A DNA stretch of 64,000 nucleotides from UBA7396 sp047637875 (GTDB taxonomy: Bacteria > Patescibacteriota > Gracilibacteria > BD1-5 > UBA6164). The position numbers and the translations under genes were made by a program. A model generated the notes under the pieces. It searched no databases, had not been told where the DNA came from, and saw only the letters and a list, made by a program, of their open reading frames with translations. The stretch spans positions 1 to 64,000 of the forward strand of contig JBLJBH010000035.1 in the NCBI GenBank assembly GCA_047637875.1, in the 5' to 3' direction. This document shows positions 54,209-64,000 of the stretch, piece after piece. Within the stretch, counting starts at the first letter, position 1, and every line of letters starts with the position of its first letter.

Positions 54209-55252
54209 TTATTTATTATAAAATTTCCACATATTTTTTATACTATCTTCCAAAGAAGTATTTGCTTTCCAATTAAGTACTTTATGGGCTTTTTCTGGAT
54301 TACAATAAACTTCTGCCAAGTCTCAAGATCTTCTATCAACTATTTTATAAGGAATATTTTTTCAAGTCACTTTTTCTACATTTTGAATAATTTCCAAAAC
54401 CGAAATTCAACTACCAGTTCATAAATTAAAAGTTTCAAAAAATCAAATATTACTATTCTCTTCCCTTAGACTTAAGGGAAGGTTAGGATGGATTAATAAA
54501 AATTCATATCATGCCAAATGCCCTTCTATCAAATCAACAACATCTATATAATCCCTTACTCATGTTCCATCTTTAGTATCATAATCATTTCAAAAAACTT
54601 TTACTTCCTCATATTCTCAAGTTGCTACTTTCATCACATAAGGAAGCAAATTATTTGGTAATCAATTTGGATTTTCTCAAATATTACCTGAACTATGAGC
54701 TCAAATCGGATTAAAATATCTTAAATTTATTACATTAAATCCTGAAAATCTTGATAAATCTTTTAAAATATTTTCTATTAAAAATTTTGTAGTTCCATAA
54801 GGATTAGAACATTCTCAAACTGGATCTATTTCAGTATATCATATTCCATCATTTTTTTCTTTATAAACAGTTGCTGAAGAAGAAAAAATTATATTTTTAA
54901 CTTTAAATTCGTTCATTAATTCAAACAGAACTAAACTTCAATTTATATTATTATCAAAATATTCTAAAGGTTTCTGACAACTTTCTCAAACTGCTTTTAA
55001 TCAAGCAAAATGTAACACTCAATCAAAATGATATTTTTTAAAAATTTCTCTTAATTTATTTTTATCTATTAAATCTACTTCAAAAAAATCAGGAGTATAA
55101 CCTAATATATTTTTAATTCAATCTAAAGTGTTTTTAGAAGAATTTACCAAATTATCAACTATTATAGTTTTGTATCAAGCTTTTTCAAAAGCTACAACCC
55201 CGTGAGATCAAATATAACCAGTTCATCCAGTAATTAATATCGTTTTTTTCAT
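54209..55252 (-). CDS. galE: UDP-glucose 4-epimerase
   Basis: 347 residues. ILITGGTGYIGSHGVVAFEKAG (NAD loop), VDNLVNSSKN, VLHFAGLKAVGESCQKPLEYFDNN, FSSSATVYKEKN, PYGTTKFLIENIL with YGTTK (YxxxK), LRYFNPIGAHSSGNIGENP, GTGVRDYIDVVDLIEGHLAG, FNLGTGSGISVLEII: all GalE motifs. It interconverts UDP-Glc/UDP-Gal (or the GlcNAc forms) for glycan synthesis. Odd: after GHLAGYEFL an extra LIHPNLPLSLREENSN lies before the conserved FETFNLGTG strand, where GalE normally has a short helix end; it is encoded by a palindromic insertion. Confidence 0.94.
54460..54495 (-). repeat. Palindromic insertion translated in galE
   Basis: CTTCCCTTA (54460-54468) and TAAGGGAAG (54473-54481) form a 9-bp stem with a 4-base loop, followed on the plus strand by GTTAGGATGGATTAA. 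The string AATCC..TTCCCTTAAGGGAAG is shared in part with the ugd insertion and the 41830 element. It codes HPNLPLSLREE in the galE frame. Confidence 0.7.
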
Positions 55253-55272
55253 AAATAAATTTAAAGAAAGTA

Positions 55273-55824
55273 CTACATTCCAACTATTACTTTTGCAACT
55301 CTTAAAACTCTATCTCAAAGCATATATCATTTTTCAAATTCATCTACAATAATTCAAGGTTTTTCACTTGGAATTTGTGTCATAACTTCATGCATATCTG
55401 GATTTACTTCTTGTCCTATAGAATCAAAAGGTTTTACTCATAAATTTTCCAAATCTCTTTTTAAAGATTTTTCTAAAACTAAAATTCATTCATAAATAGC
55501 TCCTGCTTTATCATTTTCTGGAGTATTTTTTATCATTCTTTCAAGATCATCAATTCTTGGTAAAATCTTTTTAAAAATATCATATTTCAAGAAAAATATC
55601 ATATCTTCCCTATCTCTTTCTGATCTCATCTTAAAATTTTGATAATCAGCTTGTGTTCTAGCAAGAAGTTCTTTTAATTTTAAAACTTCTTGTGATTCTT
55701 TTTTTGTAGTATTTTCATTTTCTTCTAAAGTTTCTTCTAAGTCAGAAATTTCTTCTTGTAAATCAGTTAAATCATTTTCAAGTATTTGCTCTTCATTTTG
55801 TTTATTTTCATCTATTTGTGTCAT
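55273..55824 (-). CDS. grpE: Nucleotide exchange factor GrpE
   Basis: 183 residues. Acidic coiled-coil N-terminus (LTDLQEEISDLEETLEENEN), then RTQADYQNFKMRSERDREDM, LPRIDDLERMI, and the C-terminal beta domain VKPFDSIGQEVNPDMHEVMTQI ending DRVLRVAKVIVGM. All are standard for GrpE, which releases ADP from DnaK. Neither dnaK nor dnaJ is beside it; the DnaJ-like gene is at 26965. Confidence 0.95.
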
Positions 55825-55945
55825 AAAATCATGTTAATTAAATTATAAAATCGTAAAATCATTATATGAAAAATATATTTTTTTCAACTTGATTTTATTT
55901 TAAAATACTTAAACTGAAAAATAATTATTTTTTAACCTGAATTTT

Positions 55946-56776
55946 ATGAAACTCATTTCTTGGAATGTAAACTGAATAAGAGCCTGAATAAATAAATGAA
56001 CTTTTTTTGAATATCTAAAAAATGAAAATCCTGATATCATCTGACTTCAAGAAGTAAAAGCAAAATATGAACAACTTGAAAAAAGTGTTATAAATGAAAT
56101 TACATCTTTATGATACGAAATCTATTGGAATGCTGCTCAGAGACCTGGATATAGTGGAACAGCTATTTTAACAAAAATAAAACCACTAAATGTTTTTTAT
56201 TGAATTGATACTGCGTGACTAAATCTAGACCAAGTTGAAACTGATGAAGTTATTGAAGAAAACCATGAATGAAGAGTTATTACAGCTGAATATGATAATT
56301 TTTATTTTATCACAGTTTATACTCCAAATGCAAAACCAGATTTAGCTCGTCTAGAGTATAGAAAAGTTTGGGATCATGTATTTTTAAAATATATGAAATT
56401 TCTAGAAACAAAAAAGCCAGTAATTTTTTGTTGAGATTTAAATGTTGCTCACAAAGAAATAGATTTAGCAAATCCAAAATCAAATATGACTACAAAAACT
56501 AAACCTGGAAATGCTTGATTTACTGATACAGAAAGAGCTGGAATGCAAGAATATACCAGTAATAATTTTATAGATACATTTCGTTATTTTTATCCTGAAG
56601 CTATTTGAGCTTATAGCTGGTGGAGTAATTTCTGAAATGCTAGAGCAAAAAATATTTGATGGAGAATTGATTATTTTCTAGTTAGTGAAAGTTTAAAAAA
56701 TAGCCTAAAATCAGCTTTTATTCGTCCTGAAGTGATGGGAAGTGATCATTGTCCTGTGTGAGTTGAAATAAAATAA
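55946..56776 (+). CDS. xthA: Exodeoxyribonuclease III
   Basis: 276 residues. KLISWNVNGIRAGINKG, DIIGLQEVKAKYEQLE (metal-binding Glu), YSGTAILTKIKP, FITVYTPNAKPDLARLEYR, VIFCGDLNVAHKEIDLANP (GDLN), AYSWWSNFGNARAKNIGWRIDYFLVS and GSDHCPVGVEI (catalytic DH). This is the AP endonuclease/3'-5' exonuclease of base-excision repair. Full length. Ends 6 bases into a hairpin shared with the convergent TrbL-like gene. Confidence 0.96.
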
Positions 56777-56803
56777 AACACTGCAATAGCAGTGTTTTAT
56801 TTT
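56770..56803. terminator. Bidirectional terminator after xthA
   Basis: AAAATAAAACACTGC and GCAGTGTTTTATTTT arms around AATA. Overlaps the xthA stop and touches the convergent stop at 56802. Confidence 0.88.
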
Positions 56804-59024
56804 ATGAAGTTTTTCTAAAGAAACTATCTGTCAATTCATCTGTAATTTTTTTAATATTATCTTCTGAAACTCATTTAGCTCTTAATGCTTGTTCAAAATC
56901 AGATTTTGTAACTTTTCAACTAAGTTCGTTGAATGTAGATTGGACTGTTTTACCAGATTCTAATTTTAATGCACCATTTTCTAAGGTTATATTAATTGGT
57001 GTATTTATAGGGCTTTGTGCATTTCCTGTATTTATATTAATAGTTTGAGGTCAATTTCAAAGAGCTTGAGGTTGAGAAGAAGATACTAATCAAGTTATTG
57101 CTCAAGGCATTAATGCTGTTCATAATTTATCCGCATCATTAATTGCATTACTTCATTTTCATAATAAAGCCAAATTAGCTTTTCTATCTCTTAAATCATC
57201 AACATTAAGATTTTTATCAACTCAATAAATTCTTTCTAATTCATCTCTTGCAGTTCCTTTAGAATCTTTCATAGCTTCTAATATTTGCTTTCTCATTTCT
57301 TGAACATTTTTATCTTGTAATCAATATTTTTCAACTTGTGCTAAATAAGTTTTTCTTAATTGATCTAATTCTTCTTTGCTTTCTATTCAATTTTGTAAAG
57401 TTCTAGCCACATCAGATTTAACTTGCGGATCTACAGTATTTCAAGCTCAAAAAGTATTTTGAATTTTAGATAACATTGGTGCCATTTTTTGATTAAGTCT
57501 TGTCTCAGGAATATTTGAAACTGTAGATCAAACCTTTGATAATCATTGTGCACTGAGTCATCCTGGGAATATTGGTGCATAGGTTGGCATTTTTTTCATA
57601 AGATCTCATATACTTGAACCAAACTTAGCAACAGGATCAACAACTTCTCATGTGATGTCTGATGATTTTAATGCTGCCATCACTCACATCCGTAGAAATA
57701 TTATACCAAATACTTGTAATAAAAAGTTTCAGAAATTTCATACAAATCATTTAAATGATTCTGTGGCTTTATTATTTTCACCATGATAAACTCAATCCCA
57801 ACAAACTTTAGTAGCTTGATTTCATTTTGATGCAGTATCTGGCAATAAATTTACACAATGATTTTCTCATTCTTTCTTAATCAATCAACTTTTTTGTATT
57901 CAAGTATCAGCTGTCAATATAAAAACCATTCAAAATGCAAGTGCTGCAGAAACATATACTGGAACTAAAGCAAGTGAAATGAAATTTTTAACATTAAAAT
58001 TTTTAACAACTCATTCTCAACCTCAGTCTTTTTTAAAAAAATATAAAAGTCAAAATATTGGTGAAAAAAGTGCAAAAAACCATAACCGTAAAACCCTTAC
58101 AAATAAAGCAAGACCTAAAGCTATAACTAAAATAGCATAAACAACTATAAATATTATAGAAAATCATGTTTTAAATATCAAATCTAATATATCAGTAACT
58201 CATTTAACTAAATCTCAAGAAAATAATTTACCATAATCATCAAATTTCATTACTCAAAATGTATAAAAATACATTATTGAATATATACCATTTCAAGTCA
58301 ATATTTTTGATAAAGATTCTTCATTTTCTGATTCACATTTAATAACATAATTAGTTCAAGAGCTTGATCAACTAGATGATTTAGCAGCATTTTTATCTCA
58401 TTCCAATGCTTTTGGAGTTCATGTTTTTATAGTATATCATCAATTACAAACTTTTATTTTTGTTTCTTCTACCTTTTTACTTCATTCAGAGTATAAATCA
58501 TTAGTCATAGGAAGTGATAAAACTGCTGCTGTAAATATACTTGAGATAGATATGATAAATTGAACAAAAAACCAAGAAAATGGAACTATTAAAACTCATA
58601 TAATAAATCTAGGAATTGCTTTTTTTAATTCATAAGTTTCTCAGTCTTTTCAAATTATATTCATAAATGCAATCCATATAAAAATTCATGCAAATATAAA
58701 ATAAACTATATTTGAAACCATTATCCAAAGTGTTTTTAAAGTTTGATCTATTCAAATAATTTTTCAACTTGTCCATTCTGGGTATAAAAACCATCAAACA
58801 AAATTAGTTCATAAAGTTAATACAACAGCAATAGCTTTTAAAGCTTCATTTAAAGCTGTAATAACTTGGCTCTTATCTTTATCTTGAGGTGAAGATGCTG
58901 TTTCCCCTCATCAAGCAAAAGTAAAATCTGATAATACAAAAAATACTGCCAAAAATCATAAAATATAAATAATATTTTTTCTGTTTTTAGCTAAAAAATT
59001 ATTCAAAAGTATTAATATTTTCAT
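56802..59024 (-). CDS. TrbL/VirB6-like multi-pass membrane protein
   Basis: 740 residues. N-terminal membrane segment/signal ending FTFAGGGE, then about seven more helices up to residue 490 (e.g. LWIMVSNIVYFIFAGIFIWIAF, RFIIGVLIVPFSWFFVQFII, GFSIIFIVVYAILVIALGLA, RVLRLWFFALFSPIFGLLYFF). The last 240 residues are soluble and Gln/Ser/Thr-rich, with LRKTYLAQVEKYGLQ. The RLWxxALFSPxxGL string resembles the core of TrbL/VirB6 T4SS inner-membrane proteins in CPR genomes. With the VirD4-like ATPase this hints at a dispersed secretion machine. Family call is tentative. Confidence 0.65.
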
Positions 59025-59099
59025 ATTTCAAAAACAAAAATTAAAATTTCTCAAACAAATAATAACATATTTTTTATAAAAGTGCAAAATAAAAAGTAA

Positions 59100-59137
59100 A
59101 AAAACTAAAAAACACCAAATAGTGTTTTTTAGTTTTT
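59100..59137 (-). terminator. Terminator after the 1216-residue gene
   Basis: AAAAACTAAAAAACAC and GTGTTTTTTAGTTTTT arms (16 bp) around CAAATA. The 3' arm contains the minus-strand stop at 59129, and a T-rich run follows in that direction. Confidence 0.85.
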
Positions 59138-62100
59138 AAAAATTTTAGGAGGATCTGATTGTATTCTTGAATCATACTCTATAATTAAAGGTTCTTTATA
59201 CTCTTTAATATCAGTACAATTTCAATTTCAATTCTTATCACATCAAAAATTTCATCTTCTTGTAAAGTTTAAATCATAAATCATTGCTATATCAAAATTA
59301 CTTGTTTTTGTTCATCAAGGTAAAATATAACTTCCACCAGCCAACATAGCTCAACCAATAGTATTTCTTGTAAATAATGTTCATTTAATATAAAGTTGAT
59401 TATTTAACTCTGAAGTTCTAGTAGCTGAATCTGTTAAATATGGTTTAGATGACGAATCAACACTTATAACTCAACCATCTGCATAAATAATTGCATTAAT
59501 CTTTTTTACTCAAGGTGTTATATAAACATTTCATTTTCAATTAAAATCTTTTGATATAACATACCTATCTTTTAAAACAACTATTCATAATTTTTTATCT
59601 TGCAAATTTAAATCTCAAGAAATTATTACATTACCATCTTTAACTATAAGCGTTTCGTAAGGTAAATCTCAAGAAATAGTTACATCTCAAATAACATATC
59701 TTACTCAATTTAAAGTTTGATTACTTTTCATATTTTTTATATAGTCAAATGCACTTTTTCTTATATTTGTTCTTAAAGATGATGTAGATAAATCAGAAAT
59801 ATTTGATTGTTGTCCAGTTAATTCACTTTTTCATCATCATTGTAAACCTCATATAACTTTGACTCATAAAAATGAATCTTTTGAGTTTTTTAATTTTATA
59901 ACTTCTCTAGAAGTAGCTAAATCATCTGCAGACAAATAATATTTCACATCTTCTCATCATAAAATATATGAAATTATTATAGGTGTTTGATTTGAATTAT
60001 TAGAAATTTTTACTCAAGGTTCTCAAAGAGAAGTAGCAGTTAATGAAGTATTTATTCTTCAAGTAAATCTTTGTTCTTTCGTTGTAAGTCAAGATATATC
60101 ACTTAGATTTTGTATTGTTGTATTTTGCTCATCTACTGGTTTTATAAAATCTTTAAAATCATCTAATTCTATTAATAATCAATTTACAGTAGTTATTCAT
60201 TTTACCATTAACTTATAATATAAATCTGTTCAAATTTCTGGTAAAGAATTGTAATTTACACCATCTTTAGATGAAACTAATTCTCAAGTAAATGGTTTTT
60301 TAAATGTATTATTTGTAGAAATATTTTTATAAAAAACTATATTACTTGTTAGATTTACATAATCATCTCCCCAACTATTTAAAGTAATTTTAAATCTTTG
60401 ATTAAATTCTCAAGGAGTAAGGGATTTTAATTTAAAAGTTAATTTTCAAGTTAAATCAGATTTTTCAGAGTAATCATATTCTATCAAAGAATCTTTTCAA
60501 GAATTATTTATCATATTTGTTTTTATAGTCTTACATTGTGAAAATCAATCACAATTTTGATCTACAAAGGAAATATTTTTATTATAAACTGGATTTCAAA
60601 ATTTATCTTTTAAAACCAATATATATTCATAACTAGATATATTATCTGCGTATTTTTCTCATACTCATAAAATATCCATAGTTGATTGGTTTGATAAAAT
60701 AAAATCCTCAGTTGTTGGGAAAATATTAAAAGTTATTTCTCTTTCAGAGCTATTTCAATAAACATCAGTTACTTTAAAATTAACAACTTTTTTTCAAGAA
60801 TATTTTAAATACTCTCATAAATCAACCGAAAAAGATAAATCTTTAGTAGTTTTATTTAATATAGTTGTTCCATTAATTTTCAATACATAATTTGTATTTG
60901 AATTATCAATACAATTAGTTGTAGTTTTTTCAAAAACATCTATATAAAATTTATCTGATGCTTGAAAATTATATAAATTTCAATTTAAAACACTTGATCA
61001 TTTTTTAAATGTTATAGTTGGTGCTGTTTTATCAATATGATTCATATTATATTGATAACTTTTTACATTGTAAGCATAATCAACTATAGTTAAAGATCAA
61101 ACACTACCATTTTGTGATTCAGAATTAAAAGTAATTTGTTTATTTTGAGCTGGATTACATCAACTAAAATTATCAGATGTACATTTTGTTTTTAAGACTA
61201 TAGGTCATTTTGAACAAGATATAGTAAAATCACTTATAGCAGGGCTTTTTATATAAATATTCATTTTTTGACTTCAATCATAGAGTTGTTTTGGTACTAA
61301 TCATTTTAATTCATAATAAACATATGGTGTTATATATGAAGAATTGTTGTTTTTAGATTTAACTTTTACATTAAATCAATTAAAAACATGAAATCAGCTT
61401 TTTGTTACTCTAAATTTAAACTCTATATAATAAGGTTGTGTTTGTGTAGTTTTTAATCATGTAAGAGTCTTTGAATAAGTATTTGATCAAACTTTAGCTA
61501 ATTCTATAAATTCTGATGTTCCAGATTGCAAAGAAACATCATATCAATCAATATAATCATAATGAGCATTTTGAAATTTATCCTCCAGTTTTAATACTAC
61601 AGAAAAAGTATCTCAAACATTAAATCAAGTTGTATTTAAAGCCTTCGTAAAAGGAGTAGTAATATCTACTTCTCAATTTTCTACTTTATCATCTGGAATA
61701 ACAACAACTGGTGAATAATTTATAATACTAGCATCAAATTTTTCTCAAGTTGTAACATTTTCTACAGAAAAATAAAATGTAATATTTCAAACTTTAGTTA
61801 AACTAAGTCATTCCTTAACTCAAACTCTTATTTTTTTAGTATTATTACGTAATACATCTAAGTCTATGATATTATTTATAACATCATTTCATATATTTGG
61901 AGATGATACAACATAATCCTTTGAAACATAAATAGTTTCATTTAAGAATTCTTTTAGTGTTTCTCAAGCATATTTATAAAATATACGATAGTTATATCTA
62001 GTAGTTGGTTTTGATGCATCTAAATAATCCTCAAATTTAAAATTAAAATTTATTGAATCTCATGCCTTTAAAAATACTTTTGATATATAAAAATCTTCTG

Positions 62101-62779
62101 AAACTTTAAAATTTTCAAATATAAAATCAGAATTTCTTTTAATAATTCAAGATAAGAATTTAAATTTATTTTCTAAATCATAAGAAGCTAATAAATAATT
62201 AGACTTATAACAATTATCAGTTTCACATATATTTCTTAAAGCAAACTTATTAGCATTAGTATCATAATAGTTAATATTTGCTAAAATATGAGATAAAAAA
62301 TTTTTTTTATCTCAAGAAGGAAATCATATATGAAAAGAATCAATTATATTTCTAAAGTTTGAAAATAAATAATCTTTTCAATCTTCATAAGTTTCATTTA
62401 TTTCTATATATTTAAATCAAGGAGGTCATTTTAACTCTGCTATATAAAATTTACTTTCATTTAACAGTTGTCAAAAAGTAACTTGCTTATTTGTAATACT
62501 TCAAGTTCAAGAATAATATCAACTAATAGTTATTCTAGAATTACCATAATAATTTGAATATTCTAATAATTTAGAATCTATATGATTTTTAAAATTACTT
62601 ATATTTAGAAATTTTTCATTTGATAAAAAATATCAATTATCATCTTTATTTATTTCTTTAAATTCTGTTCTATTACAATTTATAGTATCACATACATATG
62701 GATAATTATATCAAGCATCTACTAAAAATACTTGAAAAAATAAATAAAATAAAACTAAATATTTAAATAAGTTTAACAT
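59129..62779 (-). CDS. Giant exported surface protein
   Basis: 1216 residues. Signal peptide MLNLFKYLVLFYLFFQVFLVDA-GY, then CDTINCNRTEF with Cys pairs. The body is beta-rich and Asn/Thr/Ser/Tyr-rich, with Ig/bacterial-surface-like pieces: INFNFKFEDYLDASKPTTRY, PVVVIPDDKVENGEVDITTP, NHIDKTAPTITFKKGSSVL, KKVVNFKVTDVYGNSSEREI (Big-like/Cadherin-like) and KDKFGNPVYNKNISFVDQNC. A C-terminal third with GDVTISGDLPYETLIVKDG and IVVLKDRYVISKDFNGKG repeats suggests a beta-solenoid. No anchor motif is seen at the C-terminus. Likely a cell-surface or adhesin-like protein; followed upstream by the Cys-rich exported protein. Confidence 0.85.
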
Positions 62780-62805
62780 TATTTTTTACTTATTAACTAA
62801 AATAA

Positions 62806-63301
62806 TTATTCTCAAGTAGCATCTCATTCAGGAGAAACATTATCAATTTGAACTACACTACAAGAAGTAGAATTATATACATAGTCTGCACTATTTCTTC
62901 AAGAAGATCCTCAAACATTTCAGCAAACTTGATTACATATTTGTGGAGAACCTCAATAACAAGTTTTTCATCAACCCCATTCATTATCTACACAATAATA
63001 CTCTGGATTAGGATAACATTGATTCCAACAATTTCTTACTTGAGTATATCATGCTTCACAACTTGTTCTAATTAAATAATATGCTACTTGTGTAGTCTTT
63101 TTTCAAGTACAAGTTCTTTTTCAATCAGTTCACCAAGGGCCACAAGATGTAGTCTCACAGGGTTGATCATCTACATTTTTAATACAAATATAATCTGGAT
63201 TTGCAGATACTCAAGAGAAATTATATCAATTATTAAGTAAAAATAATATTGATAATAATATAGTAATTATACTAGCTAAAGCAAAATAAATTTTTTTCAT
63301 A
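62806..63301 (-). pseudogene. Exported Cys-rich protein with homopolymer frameshift
   Basis: The minus-strand ATG at 63299-63301 opens a membrane/signal segment KKIYFALASIITILLSILFF, but at the A6 tract (63239-63244; U6 in the mRNA) the frame runs into TAA at 63233-63235. Skipping one base at that tract gives LLNNGYNFSGVSANPDYICI and a 140-residue secreted domain with about 15 Cys (PCETTSCGPWG, RTCTGKKTT, NCWNQCYPNPEYYC, KTCYGG, QICNQVCGN), ending PEGDATGE at 62806. The downstream frame has no start codon of its own before the tract. The family is not recognised; the Cys spacing suggests disulfide-linked repeats. Confidence 0.7.
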
Positions 63302-63364
63302 TAAATAAAATTAAAAAATAAATTTACAACTGAATTAAAATATAATTTTTAACTTTTGTCAATA

Positions 63365-64000
63365 TTAATTATCTTTTATTGAATAAAATGGTAACTCCAC
63401 TAAACCATTTGTATCTAAAAGTTTTTGTCATACATTTGACCAAACTCAAGTTTTTCTATCTAGTGACCACCGAGCTGGCCATCTTAGAAAATTATTTTTG
63501 GTTAAATAATCAAAATCAATTGGATATCATTCATTTTCTTGAGAATATTTATATAAAACATCCATATCTTCTTTTGTTATAGGTTCATATATTTTATCAT
63601 AATTATCATATAATTCTTGCATATGATAAACTTGGTTTTGTAAAATCATAGGATTTGATGATTTTATAAATAATTCTTGCTTACTTTCTTTATCAAAAAA
63701 TTGAATATAAGGCATTCAAAAAGTTTTCATTATATTTCAAACATATCATAAAACTGGTTCAAAAGTATCATTTTCTAATAAGTTTTCCATATTAGACCAC
63801 TTTGTAAATTGATATATATATACTTCAAAATCATTTTTTGTATATTTTTTTCAATCAAAATAATATAATCCATCTTTTGGGATAAAATATTTAGACCCTT
63901 CTGTTTCAATTAAATAATATCTTCACTTTTCAAATTCTCAAGAATTTTGTGAGTTTATAGCTACTTTATCATGATATTTATGTAAAACAAAGTTTACTTC
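63365..64000 (-). CDS. Partial gene, product unknown (5' end off window)
   Basis: The last 211 residues of a protein that begins beyond the right edge. Mixed alpha/beta, with KYFIPKDGLYYFDGKKYTKN, MPYIQFFDKESKQELFIKSS, HMQELYDNYDKIYEPITKED and WPARWSLDRKTGVWSNVGQK; it ends LVELPFYSIKDN. No membrane segment in this part. Trp/Tyr/Asp-rich character suggests an extracellular or substrate-binding protein in the same surface-protein neighbourhood, but no family is recognised. Confidence 0.7.

Noticed and set aside
62848..63075. 75-codon plus-strand frame rich in Ser/Ile/Thr
   Set aside because: Antisense to the Cys-rich exported gene; its apparent protein reflects codon bias of the other strand.
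1..64000. CRISPR arrays, rRNA, tRNA genes, replication origin or prophage
   Set aside because: No regularly spaced repeats with spacers, no tRNA-like cloverleaf with TTCGA arms, no rRNA core strings, no DnaA-box cluster and no phage structural genes were noticed on either strand. Short or unusual tRNAs could be missed by eye.

Overview
ORGANISM AND CODE. The window is strongly AT-rich and can only be read if UGA is glycine (genetic code 25). With TGA as a stop nearly every gene is broken. With TGA as Gly, long reading frames appear and TGA falls exactly on invariant glycines: Walker A loops of ABC-F, FtsE and the VirD4-like ATPase, LSGGE/LSGGQ signatures, nucleotide-sugar Rossmann GGTG loops and ClpP GG motifs. 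TGG still encodes Trp. UGA=Gly is known from Candidatus Absconditabacteria (SR1) and Gracilibacteria (BD1-5/GN02) of the Patescibacteria/CPR, so a chromosomal piece of one of these is the best reading. All genes below were read with TAA/TAG as the only stops.

LAYOUT. 1-5.8 kb: a prepilin-like protein fused to a beta-helix, DedA, MurD, and two coiled-coil/small proteins. 5.7-14.8 kb (mostly minus): DnaB, a TPR protein, a His-tailed membrane protein, FtsK, a secreted M23 peptidase with SLH-like repeats, and an MFS-like transporter. 14.8-19.4 kb: ABC-F ATPase and SpoU methyltransferase (plus); glycyl-tRNA synthetase under a T-box riboswitch (minus). 19.5-25 kb (plus): small membrane protein, HIT protein, orphan solute-binding protein, exported coiled-coil protein, HemW-like radical SAM enzyme, nucleosidase-like protein. 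25-35.3 kb: SPFH protein, HPF-like protein, DnaJ-like chaperone, FtsE, a VirD4/TraG-type ATPase, hypotheticals, ClpP. 35.3-55.3 kb: a surface-polysaccharide island with a 1133-residue GT-C-like membrane protein, Wzx flippase, UDP-glucose dehydrogenase, glycosyltransferases, an Fnl/Cap-type set for a 2-acetamido-6-deoxyhexose (2-epimerase, 4,6-dehydratase, reductase), a methyltransferase, a phosphomannomutase-like HAD enzyme and GalE. Three toxin-antitoxin pairs sit in it. 55.3-64 kb: GrpE, exonuclease III, a TrbL/VirB6-like membrane protein, a 1216-residue exported protein, a Cys-rich exported protein with a frameshift, and a partial gene at the right edge.

HOW IT WORKS TOGETHER. The content fits a small-genome bacterium that keeps replication, wall synthesis, proteostasis and an elaborate cell surface. 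The polysaccharide island supplies activated sugars, assembles and flips a glycan; prepilin-like, SLH-like and large exported proteins furnish the surface. Most transcription units end in long perfect AT-rich hairpins, often shared by convergent genes.

MOST NOTABLE. (1) A T-box with textbook antiterminator (7-nt bulge TGGAACC, matching the discriminator U of tRNA-Gly) but a very short Stem I, in front of glyS in a UGA=Gly genome. (2) A family of G/C-richer palindromic elements: one 115-bp copy with 13-bp perfect terminal inverted repeats between genes, and two related insertions translated in frame inside ugd and galE. (3) Two tandem toxin-antitoxin cassettes, each behind a near-identical 86-bp terminator-plus-promoter repeat, the second toxin carrying a one-base frameshift. 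(4) A frameshift at a six-base homopolymer in an exported Cys-rich protein.
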